Positions 16,196-23,347 of a DNA stretch of 64,000 bases are shown one piece after another. Each line of letters starts with the position of its first letter. Position 1 is the first letter of the stretch. The notes under the pieces were generated by a model, which was not told the DNA's origin, did not search any database, and saw nothing but the letters and a program-made list of their open reading frames with translations. Position numbers and translations under genes: made by a program. The stretch spans positions 4,441,001 through 4,505,000 of the forward strand of contig NZ_CP120737.1 of assembly GCF_029581195.1 (NCBI RefSeq), in the 5' to 3' direction. Source of the stretch: Solwaraspora sp. WMMD791 (GTDB lineage: Bacteria; Actinomycetota; Actinomycetes; Mycobacteriales; Micromonosporaceae).

Positions 16196-17401
16196 GTGCC
16201 CCACATCGACCGCCGGCAAGCTCTGAAGCTGCTGGCCGCGCTCGGCGCCACCGGGCTGGCCAGCGCGTGCAGCATCGGCACGGGCGACGACTCGGCCGAC
16301 GATGACGGCCTGGTCAGCGACGTTCCGGTACGGATCGGCCTCATCGTCCCGCAGACCGGCGGCTACAAGCCGATCGGCGACGAGATGCTCAACGGATTCC
16401 AGCTGTTCCTGGACAACAACCAGCGGCGCTTCGGCGGCCGGCCGGTCGACCTGGTGATCGCCGACGAGGGGGAGACCCCGCAGTCCGGCCTGGCGGCGGT
16501 CGAGTCGCTGCTGAGCCAGCAGGTGCTCGCGTTGACCGGGGTGGCCAACTCCGCGGTGATGCTCGCCATCCGGGACCGGGTGGAGGAGGCCCGGGTTCCA
16601 CTGATCGGGTCCAACGCCTCCCCGCGCAACCTGCAGAGCGTCGTCTACATCTGGCGTACGTCGTACGTCGCCGACGAGGCCGGCCTGGCCCTCGGCGCGT
16701 ACCTGGCCCGGGAGATCAGCGACGACGGCGAGGTCGCGATCGTCGCGGCCGACCAGCCGGCCGGCCGGGACCTGGTGCAGGGCTTCCGGGAGGGTTTCGG
16801 CACCGGTGACGAGCGGATCTCGGCTCCGGTGATCTGGGCGGACTCGACGCCGAACCCGGGCAGGGACACGTTCACCGAGCCGATCGAGGAGGTCGTCGAC
16901 CGGGATCCGGAGGCGGTGTACTGCTTCTTCACCGGGACCGCCGCCGTCGAGTTCGTCCGGCAGTTGCGCGACGCCGGCTACGACGGGCCGATCTACGGGC
17001 CGGGCTTCCTGACCGAGGGCAACGTCGTGGATCAGCTCGGCGACGAGGCCAGTGGGATCATCACCGCGCTCAACTACTCCGCCGACCTGGACAACTCGGC
17101 CAACCTGCGGTTCGCCAGCGGCTACCGCAAGCGGTACGGGGCGTCGCCGACCACGTACGCGATGGCGTCCTACGACGCGGCGCACGTGCTGGACAAGGCG
17201 ATCCGGACCGCCGGTCCCGGAGTGACGGCACAGGAGCTGAACCTGGCGCTCGGCCGGATCGGTCAGATCGACAGCCCGCGGGGACCGTGGCAGTTCAACC
17301 AGCCGCGTACGCCGCAGCAGAAGTGGTACCTGCGCGAGGTGCTCCGTGACGGCCCGGTGCTGTCGAACGTCCTGATCACCGAGCTGGCCACCCTGGGCTG
17401 A
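16196..17401 (+). CDS. ABC transporter substrate-binding lipoprotein (amino-acid/amide type)
   Basis: 401 residues. The signal has twin arginines (R6-R7 in DRRQALKLLA) and a lipobox LASAC with C25, so it is probably a Tat-exported lipoprotein. The mature part is a type I periplasmic-binding fold of the Leu/Ile/Val family: VPVRIGLIVPQTGGYKPIG, then VDLVIADEG, and YDAAHVLDKAI. The ligand is unknown, and no permease or ATPase genes are adjacent, so it is an orphan receptor. GAGAGGA lies 7 bases before GTG 16196. Confidence 0.9.
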   Translation: MPHIDRRQALKLLAALGATGLASACSIGTGDDSADDDGLVSDVPVRIGLIVPQTGGYKPIGDEMLNGFQLFLDNNQRRFGGRPVDLVIADEGETPQSGLAAVESLLSQQVLALTGVANSAVMLAIRDRVEEARVPLIGSNASPRNLQSVVYIWRTSYVADEAGLALGAYLAREISDDGEVAIVAADQPAGRDLVQGFREGFGTGDERISAPVIWADSTPNPGRDTFTEPIEEVVDRDPEAVYCFFTGTAAVEFVRQLRDAGYDGPIYGPGFLTEGNVVDQLGDEASGIITALNYSADLDNSANLRFASGYRKRYGASPTTYAMASYDAAHVLDKAIRTAGPGVTAQELNLALGRIGQIDSPRGPWQFNQPRTPQQKWYLREVLRDGPVLSNVLITELATLG

Positions 17402-17411
17402 GCCGCACAGT

Positions 17412-18242
17412 TCAGCCGCGGAGCTCGGCGACGCAGCACTTCACGCTGCCACCGCCCTTGTGCAGTTCGGTGAACTCCACCGGGACCGGCTGGTAGCCGG
17501 CGGCGGCCAGCTTCGCGGCCATGGCGCTCGCCGCGTCGTTGAGCACCACGTGTCGGCCGTCGCTGACCAGGTTCAGGCCGAAGGCGAGCGCGTCGGCGCG
17601 ACTGGCCAGCAGGGCGTCCGGGAAGAGTTGCCGCAGCACCCGCTGGGAGGCAGGGGAGAAGGCCGCCGGGTAGTAGGCGACGTTCTCGTCGTCGAGGACG
17701 GCCAGCGCGGTGTCCAGGTGGTAGAAGAGCGGGTCGACCAGCCGCAGCGACACCACCGGGCGGCCGAGCGTCTCCTGCACCCGTCGATGCGCGTCCGGGT
17801 CGGTACGGAAGCCGTAGCCGGCGAGGATCGTCCCGCCGTACGCCGTCGGCAGGTAGGCGAAGTCGCCTTCGCCCTCGTTGGTCTCGGTCGGGCGGACGTA
17901 GCGCCAGCCGAGCTCCTGGTAGAACTCGCGGTGTGCGCCCGCTTCGGCGGCCCGCTGGGGGTGGGCGAAGCGGGCGCCGTAGGCGGTGCCGTCGACGGTG
18001 AACGCACCGTTGGCGGCGTACACCATGTCGGGCAGGCCGGGTCGCGGCGGCAGTACCTGGACCTCGTGACCGAGCCCGGTCAGCGTCTCCCGCAGACACT
18101 GCCACTGCTTGAGGGCAAGCTCGGCGTCGACCGGCTGCTGCGGATCCATCCAGGGATTGATCGTGTACTCGACGCCGAAGTGCTCGGGCGGGCACATCAG
18201 GTAGACCCGCGACGGGTCGGTGGCGGCACGCGCGACGGTCAC
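17412..18242 (-). CDS. ddaH: Dimethylargininase (DDAH)
   Basis: Hydrolyses N-omega-methylated arginines to citrulline and methylamines. About 276 residues with family marks VYLMCPPEHFGVEYTINPWM, the substrate loop YAANGAF, E in TNEGEGDF, H in FYHLDTALAV and the C-terminal nucleophile in GGGSVKCCVAEL (C269/C270). The start is set at GTG 18242 because TACTCT (18256-18251) lies 8 bases upstream. It is divergent from an Lrp-type regulator, which is the likely controller. Confidence 0.9.
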   Translation of the reverse strand: MTVARAATDPSRVYLMCPPEHFGVEYTINPWMDPQQPVDAELALKQWQCLRETLTGLGHEVQVLPPRPGLPDMVYAANGAFTVDGTAYGARFAHPQRAAEAGAHREFYQELGWRYVRPTETNEGEGDFAYLPTAYGGTILAGYGFRTDPDAHRRVQETLGRPVVSLRLVDPLFYHLDTALAVLDDENVAYYPAAFSPASQRVLRQLFPDALLASRADALAFGLNLVSDGRHVVLNDAASAMAAKLAAAGYQPVPVEFTELHKGGGSVKCCVAELRG

Positions 18243-18310
18243 GGGAACCAAGAGTAGGTACGCTGTTACACAATAAGAAGCCACGATCGTTGCGCGTGAA
18301 GGGTCGAACG

Positions 18311-18778
18311 TTGCAGATCGACACCGTGGACCAGCGGATCATTGCGTCACTGATGGCCGATGCCCGCTCCTCGTACGCCGACATCGGAGCCCGGGTGTCG
18401 CTGTCCGCGCCGGCGGTCAAACGCCGCGTCGACCGGCTCCGGGCGGCCGGCGTGATCCGGGGTTTCACCGCCGTGGTCGACCCGGCGGCGGTGGGCTGGA
18501 CCACCGAGGCGTTCGTGGAGCTGTACTGCACCGGGCGGACCACCCCGGCGCAGCTCGCCGCCGCCACCCGCCGCCACCCGGAAGTCGTCGGTGCCTACAC
18601 GGTCAGCGGTCAGGCCGACGCCCTGGTGCACCTGCGCGCCGCCGACATCGCTCACTTGGAGCAGGCCCTCGAACGGCTGCGCGCCGAGTCGTTCGTCACC
18701 TCCACCCGCAGCATGATCGTGCTGTCCCGGCTGGTCGACGCCCCACCTCCGGTGGCCGTCCCGGACCAGCCGGCCTGA
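18311..18778 (+). CDS. Lrp/AsnC family transcriptional regulator
   Basis: About 155 residues. An N-terminal helix-turn-helix (VDQRIIASLMADARSSYADIGARVSLSAPAVKRR is split here as two parts: VDQRIIASLMADARSS and YADIGARVSLSAPAVKRR) is followed by the RAM/AsnC effector domain ending in TSTRSMIVLS. TTG 18311 is chosen because GAAGGG lies 7 bases upstream; TTG 18290 and GTG 18296 are alternatives. It faces ddaH across a short A+T-rich spacer and probably regulates it in response to an amino acid. Confidence 0.88.
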   Translation: MQIDTVDQRIIASLMADARSSYADIGARVSLSAPAVKRRVDRLRAAGVIRGFTAVVDPAAVGWTTEAFVELYCTGRTTPAQLAAATRRHPEVVGAYTVSGQADALVHLRAADIAHLEQALERLRAESFVTSTRSMIVLSRLVDAPPPVAVPDQPA

Positions 18779-18800
18779 CCAGCGAGCTCGGCGACACCCG

Positions 18801-18866
18801 CCGGCGCCGGAGATACATGCCGGCCGCCGGCAACACCCCGCCGGCGTCAGAGATACATGCCGGTAC
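18801..18866. repeat. 40-bp-period direct repeat at the YbjN-protein gene end
   Basis: AGATACATGCCGG occurs at 18811-18823 and at 18851-18863, with CCGGCG preceding each copy. The second copy encodes the last codons and spans the stop region of the gene on the minus strand (stop at 18847). The first copy lies 3' of the stop. Confidence 0.75.
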
Positions 18867-19965
18867 GGTGACCGCCGGTGTCGCCCCGCGACGGCTTGTC
18901 CCCGTCGCCGAAGAACCGCTTGCCGCCGAACTCGCCGTGCAGCCGGTCGTCCAACTCGTCGGCCAACCCGGTCATCACCTGGACGGCGAGCATCAGGTGG
19001 GTCGCCTGGAAGTTGCGGCCGAACACCGGGATCGACGCCCAGACGGTGTCGTTGGTGCAGTACAGCCGCCCGATCGGCATCCGGTTGGTCAACTCGGAGA
19101 GCTTCACGTACAGCTGTTCGGTCGGCTCCACCTCGGTCAGCACCGGTGAGAAGACGTCCACCAACGGTGGATTGTCGCGAATCCGGACGAAGACCATCGC
19201 CGAGCCGGCCCGGATGCCGATGTCCCCGTCGGCGTCGACGTGCAGGTGCTCCGGCGTACTGCGCATCATCGTCGCGACCACCGTGCGGACCTGGTCGTCG
19301 AGCGGCAGCGCGTCGGCCGGGTCGACCTCGTCGCCGTCGCCGACGAGGTCGTCGCCGGTGGGCAGGCCGAAGGTGTCACCGATCGACGACTGCGGCCGGG
19401 CGGTGCCCAACGGCTCCACCTCGATCGGCTCGTCGTTGGCGTCGTGCACCGCGTAGACGACGAACGCCGGATGCGGTGCGCCGTACACCTGACGCAGCGT
19501 GTGGGTGATCACCGAGGCCAGCCGGCTCACGTCGCCGGTGGTCGTGGTCAGCCCGAAGTTGTCCCCCGACCCGGCCACCACGCCCGGCGGGGACCAGCCC
19601 AGCGCGACCAGCTCGGCCACCGCGTCCCGGTTCATCCGGTACTCCGCCGGCAGGGTCGCGTTGCTCACCGCCGAGGCGTTCAGCCGGTCCTGCAGGCCGA
19701 TCCGGACGCCCACCGAGTAGATCGCGTCTCCGGTGCCGGACGCGGTCGGGTCGAGGGTGAGCTCCACCTGGGCGCCGGCCGGCAGGGTCGGCAGCGTCGC
19801 GGCGAGCGCGGCGGCGAAGTCCCGCCACGCCTGGGTCACCTTCTCCCGCAGGTCGGCCGTGCTCGGCTCGTCGAGCAGGAGCGGCTCGGGCGCCGCCGGT
19901 TGGTCCCCAGTCGCCTGGTCCCCGCTCACCTGATCTCCTGTCGCCGGCACCTGCTCCCCCACCAT
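18847..19965 (-). CDS. YbjN/type III chaperone-fold protein with GMYL C terminus
   Basis: About 372 residues with no signal peptide or membrane segment. The C-terminal half (after an acidic linker near residue 205-235) reads as a YbjN/CesT-like peptide-binding fold: VRTVVATMMRS, HVDADGDIGIRAGSAMVFVRI, and YVKLSELTNRMPIGRLYC. The N-terminal half is a conserved actinobacterial domain of unknown role. The protein ends in R-T-G-M-Y-L, which resembles the GQYL/HbYX proteasome-docking tail of Bpa encoded 3 kb away. Start ATG 19965; a TTG 6 bases upstream is an alternative. Confidence 0.72.
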   Translation of the reverse strand: MVGEQVPATGDQVSGDQATGDQPAAPEPLLLDEPSTADLREKVTQAWRDFAAALAATLPTLPAGAQVELTLDPTASGTGDAIYSVGVRIGLQDRLNASAVSNATLPAEYRMNRDAVAELVALGWSPPGVVAGSGDNFGLTTTTGDVSRLASVITHTLRQVYGAPHPAFVVYAVHDANDEPIEVEPLGTARPQSSIGDTFGLPTGDDLVGDGDEVDPADALPLDDQVRTVVATMMRSTPEHLHVDADGDIGIRAGSAMVFVRIRDNPPLVDVFSPVLTEVEPTEQLYVKLSELTNRMPIGRLYCTNDTVWASIPVFGRNFQATHLMLAVQVMTGLADELDDRLHGEFGGKRFFGDGDKPSRGDTGGHRTGMYL

Positions 19966-20134
19966 GATCAACTCAGTCCCACTGTGCGCACACCCTACCC
20001 AGGTGAGCCACCGTGTCGGCTAGCCCCGGCGGCCGTCGGATTGCCGCCACCACCGCCCCGGGTGCCGCCGTACCGCCGCTGGCCTGCGCTTTCGGAGGTA
20101 GCCCGCCGGTCGCCGGCCGTGAGAGGCTGGCGAC

Positions 20135-22405
20135 ATGGCCCGTTCCGCCCCTCGAGACGACGCCGGTGACCGCGACCTGACCGTCGGCGAGCCGGCGACC
20201 AGCGCGGCCGGGCTGCCGGGCGTCACCCACGCGCTGCGCGCCGGCGTCGCGCAGATGGGGGTACGCCGTACCGCGCTCACCCTGGCCCGGGTGAACCAGC
20301 CCGGCGGCTTCGACTGCCCCGGCTGCGCCTGGCCGGAGCCGGCCGCGCGGCACCGCGCACACGCCGAGTTCTGCGAGAACGGCGCCAAGGCGGTCGCCGA
20401 GGAGGCGACGCTGCGCCGGGTCACCCCGGAGTTCTTCGCCGCCCACCCGATCAGCGAACTCGCCACCCGCTCCGACCACTGGCTCGGCCAGCAGGGCCGG
20501 CTCACCCACCCGGTGGTCCGCCGCCCCGGTACCGACCATTACACGCCGATCGACTGGGACGAGGCGTTCAGGCTGATCGCCGACCAGCTGCGGGCACTCG
20601 ATTCCCCGGACCGGGCCGCCTTCTACACCTCGGGCCGCACCTCCAACGAGGCCGCGTTCCTCTACCAGCTGTTCGCCCGGTCGCTCGGCACCAACAATCT
20701 CCCGGACTGCTCCAACATGTGCCACGAGTCGTCCGGGGTGGCGCTGCTCGGCACCATCGGCATCGGCAAGGGGTCGGTCACCCTCGACGACCTGCACCGG
20801 GCCAAACTGATCGTGGTGGTCGGGCAGAACCCGGGCACCAACCACCCCCGGATGCTGTCCGCCCTGGAGAAGGCAAAACGCGACGGGGCCACCATCGTCG
20901 CGGTCAACCCGCTACCCGAGGCCGGGCTGATGCGGTTCCGCAACCCGCAGCGCCCCGGCGGGCTGGTCGGGGCCGGCACCCCGCTGGCCGACCACTTCCT
21001 GCAGATCCGCATCGGCGGCGACCTGGCTCTGTTCCGGGCGATCGGTGCCCTGCTGGTCGCCGCCGACGCGGTCGACGCCGACTTCGTCGACACCCACACC
21101 ACCGGGTACGCCGAGTACCGCGCCAGCCTCGACGAGCTCGACTGGTCAGCGGTGACCGCCGCCACCGGGCTGGACCGGGCCCAGATCGTCGAGGTCGCGA
21201 AGCTGTTCGCCGACTCCGAGGCGACCATCGTCTGCTGGGCGATGGGGCTGACCCAGCGGCAGGACTCCGTCGACGCGATCCGCGAGATCGTCAACGTGCA
21301 ACTGCTGCGCGGCATGATCGGCAAGCCGGGTGCCGGCCTCTGCCCGGTCCGTGGGCACTCCAACGTGCAGGGCGACCGCACCATGGGCATCTGGCACGAG
21401 CCGCCGGCCTGGTTGCCGGCGCTGGGCCGGCAACTCGGCGTACCGATGCCGACCGCGACCGGGTTGGACACCGTCGGCGCGATCCGGGCGATGCGCGACG
21501 GCGACGTCCGCGTGTTCATGGCCCTCGGCGGCAATTTCGCCGCCGCCAGCCCGGACACCGCCGTGACCGAGGCCGCCCTGGCCTCGTGCGCGCTGACCGT
21601 GCACGTGTCGACCAAGCTGAACCGTTCGCACGTGGTGCCCGGCGAGACCTCGCTGATCCTGCCCTGTCTGGGCCGCACCGAACGGGACCGGCAGGCCGGC
21701 GGCGAGCAGTTCGTCACGGTCGAGGACTCGATGTCGGCGGTGCACGCCTCCCGGGGCCGGCTCGCCCCGGCCAGCGACCAGCTGCTCTCCGAGGTGGCGA
21801 TCGTCGCCCGGCTGGCCCGCGCCACGCTGCCCGACTCTCCGGTGCCGTGGGAGGCGTACCAGGCCGACTATCCGACGATCCGGGCCACCATCGCAGGGTC
21901 GGTGCCGGGCTTCGCCGACTTCGAGCGCCGGGTGGCCGCACCGGACGGTTTCGTCCTGCCGCACCCGCCCCGCGACCGGCGCACCTTCGCCACCGCGTCG
22001 GGCAGGGCCGCGTTCACGGTCAGCTCGTTGACGGTGATCGAGGTGCCGCCGGGTCGGCTGCTGCTGCAGACGATGCGCAGCCACGACCAGTACAACACCA
22101 CGATCTACGGGCTCGACGACCGTTACCGGGGGATCCGGGGCGGGCGGCGGGTGGTCTTCGTGCACCCGGACGACCTGGCCGCGCTCGGGGTCGCCGACGG
22201 TGACGTCGTCGACCTGGTGTCGGAGTGGTCCGACCAGGTCGAACGCCGGGCGAAGGCGTTCCGGGCGGTGAGCTATCCGACGGCGCGTGGCTGCGCGGCG
22301 GCGTACTTCCCGGAGGCGAACGTGCTGGTGCCGTTGGACTCGACGGCCGCCGGTTCGAACACCCCGACGTCGAAGCAGATCGTCATCCGTCTGGAGCGGG
22401 CCTGA
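20135..22405 (+). CDS. FdhF/YdeP-type molybdopterin oxidoreductase
   Basis: A 756-residue cytoplasmic Mo/W-bisPGD enzyme of the YdeP subgroup of formate dehydrogenase-like proteins. It has GFDCPGCAWPEP near residue 65, AAFYTSGRTSNEAAFLYQ, LPDCSNMCHESSGVALLGTIGIGKGS, and GHSNVQGDRTMGIW, with a C-terminal molydopterin-dinucleotide domain (LLLQTMRSHDQYNTTIYG). YdeP-type proteins lack the canonical N-terminal Fe-S/SeCys arrangement, and the substrate is not known. GAGGCT lies 6 bases before the ATG. Its last 23 bases overlap the convergent DUF6457 gene; fdhD is encoded 11 kb away. Confidence 0.9.
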   Translation: MARSAPRDDAGDRDLTVGEPATSAAGLPGVTHALRAGVAQMGVRRTALTLARVNQPGGFDCPGCAWPEPAARHRAHAEFCENGAKAVAEEATLRRVTPEFFAAHPISELATRSDHWLGQQGRLTHPVVRRPGTDHYTPIDWDEAFRLIADQLRALDSPDRAAFYTSGRTSNEAAFLYQLFARSLGTNNLPDCSNMCHESSGVALLGTIGIGKGSVTLDDLHRAKLIVVVGQNPGTNHPRMLSALEKAKRDGATIVAVNPLPEAGLMRFRNPQRPGGLVGAGTPLADHFLQIRIGGDLALFRAIGALLVAADAVDADFVDTHTTGYAEYRASLDELDWSAVTAATGLDRAQIVEVAKLFADSEATIVCWAMGLTQRQDSVDAIREIVNVQLLRGMIGKPGAGLCPVRGHSNVQGDRTMGIWHEPPAWLPALGRQLGVPMPTATGLDTVGAIRAMRDGDVRVFMALGGNFAAASPDTAVTEAALASCALTVHVSTKLNRSHVVPGETSLILPCLGRTERDRQAGGEQFVTVEDSMSAVHASRGRLAPASDQLLSEVAIVARLARATLPDSPVPWEAYQADYPTIRATIAGSVPGFADFERRVAAPDGFVLPHPPRDRRTFATASGRAAFTVSSLTVIEVPPGRLLLQTMRSHDQYNTTIYGLDDRYRGIRGGRRVVFVHPDDLAALGVADGDVVDLVSEWSDQVERRAKAFRAVSYPTARGCAAAYFPEANVLVPLDSTAAGSNTPTSKQIVIRLERA

Positions 22406-22667
22406 CCTCGCCCGGCGCCGGCCCGACCTCGCCGCCGCCGCCGTAGGCGCGCGCCAGGGCGGCCAGCCGGGTGCCGGCTTCGACCGGGTCGGCGCCACGA
22501 CCAACCGCCAACCCCAACAGGTACGCGGTGACCGGCGCACCGGGGCGCAGCACGTTGTGCGCCACGTCGCGGGCCAGGTCCAGCACCACCGGCACCGGCA
22601 CGTCACCCGGGTCGAGCCCCAGTTCGGCGCTGGCCACCGCCAGCCAGTTCGTCATCGTGTCGCTCAA
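22383..22667 (-). CDS. DUF6457 small protein, coupled to mobA
   Basis: About 94 residues: NWLAVASAELGLDPGD, VVLDLARDVAHNV, and the AYLLGLAVGRGADP segment typical of DUF6457, a family often fused or adjacent to molybdopterin-guanine dinucleotide genes. The start is taken as TTG 22667 because it overlaps the mobA stop as TTGA and has AGGAG 8 bases upstream. ATG 22655 is an alternative. It probably acts with MobA; its function is unknown. Confidence 0.7.
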   Translation of the reverse strand: MSDTMTNWLAVASAELGLDPGDVPVPVVLDLARDVAHNVLRPGAPVTAYLLGLAVGRGADPVEAGTRLAALARAYGGGGEVGPAPGEVRPAPDG

Positions 22668-23278
22668 CGGATCCACTCCTGCGCCTGCCGGACGTCGCGG
22701 TCGGTGTCGCAATCGAACCACGGTGGCGGGCCGGCGTCGCGCCAGGTGACCTCAGTGACGGTCAGGTCGTCGAGCAACGCGCGCATCGATGCCCCGACCA
22801 CGGTGCCGTCGCGTCGTCCGGCGAGTCGGTCGATGGCGGCCTGCAACCGGGCCGTCCGCCACACTCCGCAGAGCAGTTGCCGCCGGCCGGTGTCGTCGAC
22901 GTACAGCGCCCCGTCGACGTCGTGCCCCCGGACGGCGTCGACGAGCAGGTCCACCGCGTGCGGGGTGAGCAGCGGCAGGTCGCCGGCGAGCAGCGCGACC
23001 AGGTCACCGCCGGTGGTGGCGGTGCCCGGGGCGAGCGCGGCCAGGCCGGCGGCGGTGGCGGCGACCGGACCGGCGCCGGGCGGATCCTCGCGTACCGTCG
23101 CGACACCCGGCGGCGGGTCGGCGGGCGGGCCGACGACGACGCGCGGGTCGGCGTGCGCGACGGCCGCGAGCACCCGGTCGCGCATGGCCACCCCACCCAC
23201 CGGTACGCCCGGTTTGTCCACACCGCCCATCCGGCGCGCGGCCCCGCCGGTCAGCACCACCGCCGCGAATCCGGTCAT
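22664..23278 (-). CDS. mobA: Molybdenum cofactor guanylyltransferase
   Basis: Attaches GMP to molybdopterin to make the MGD form used by FdhF-type enzymes. About 204 residues: the nucleotide-binding loop LTGGAARRMGGVDKP at the N terminus, the Mg site LLAGDLPLL, and the C-terminal WFDCDTDRD. ATG 23278 is preceded by TACGGT (23291-23286) with 7 bases between, a leaderless pattern. It is translationally coupled to the DUF6457 gene. The neighbouring FdhF-type enzyme is a likely client. Confidence 0.9.
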   Translation of the reverse strand: MTGFAAVVLTGGAARRMGGVDKPGVPVGGVAMRDRVLAAVAHADPRVVVGPPADPPPGVATVREDPPGAGPVAATAAGLAALAPGTATTGGDLVALLAGDLPLLTPHAVDLLVDAVRGHDVDGALYVDDTGRRQLLCGVWRTARLQAAIDRLAGRRDGTVVGASMRALLDDLTVTEVTWRDAGPPPWFDCDTDRDVRQAQEWIR

Positions 23279-23291
23279 ACCGTCCACCGTA

Positions 23292-23335
23292 GTCGACCGC
23301 CCGCCCCGTCGAGGTCTGCTGGGCGGGCGGTCGAC
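23292..23335 (-). terminator. Perfect 15-bp hairpin after the DUF1996 gene
   Basis: GTCGACCGCCCGCCC (23292-23306) and its exact complement (23321-23335) with a 14-base loop, 13 bases after the DUF1996 stop on the minus strand. The distal arm abuts the mobA -10 hexamer (23291-23286). Confidence 0.75.
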
Positions 23336-23347
23336 CGGCGGTCCGGG

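Noticed and set aside
23214-23222. Exact TTGTCCACA inside the mobA gene as a DnaA site
   Set aside because: It is a single copy inside coding sequence (a Val-Asp-Lys-Pro region), without neighbours, so it is probably chance.
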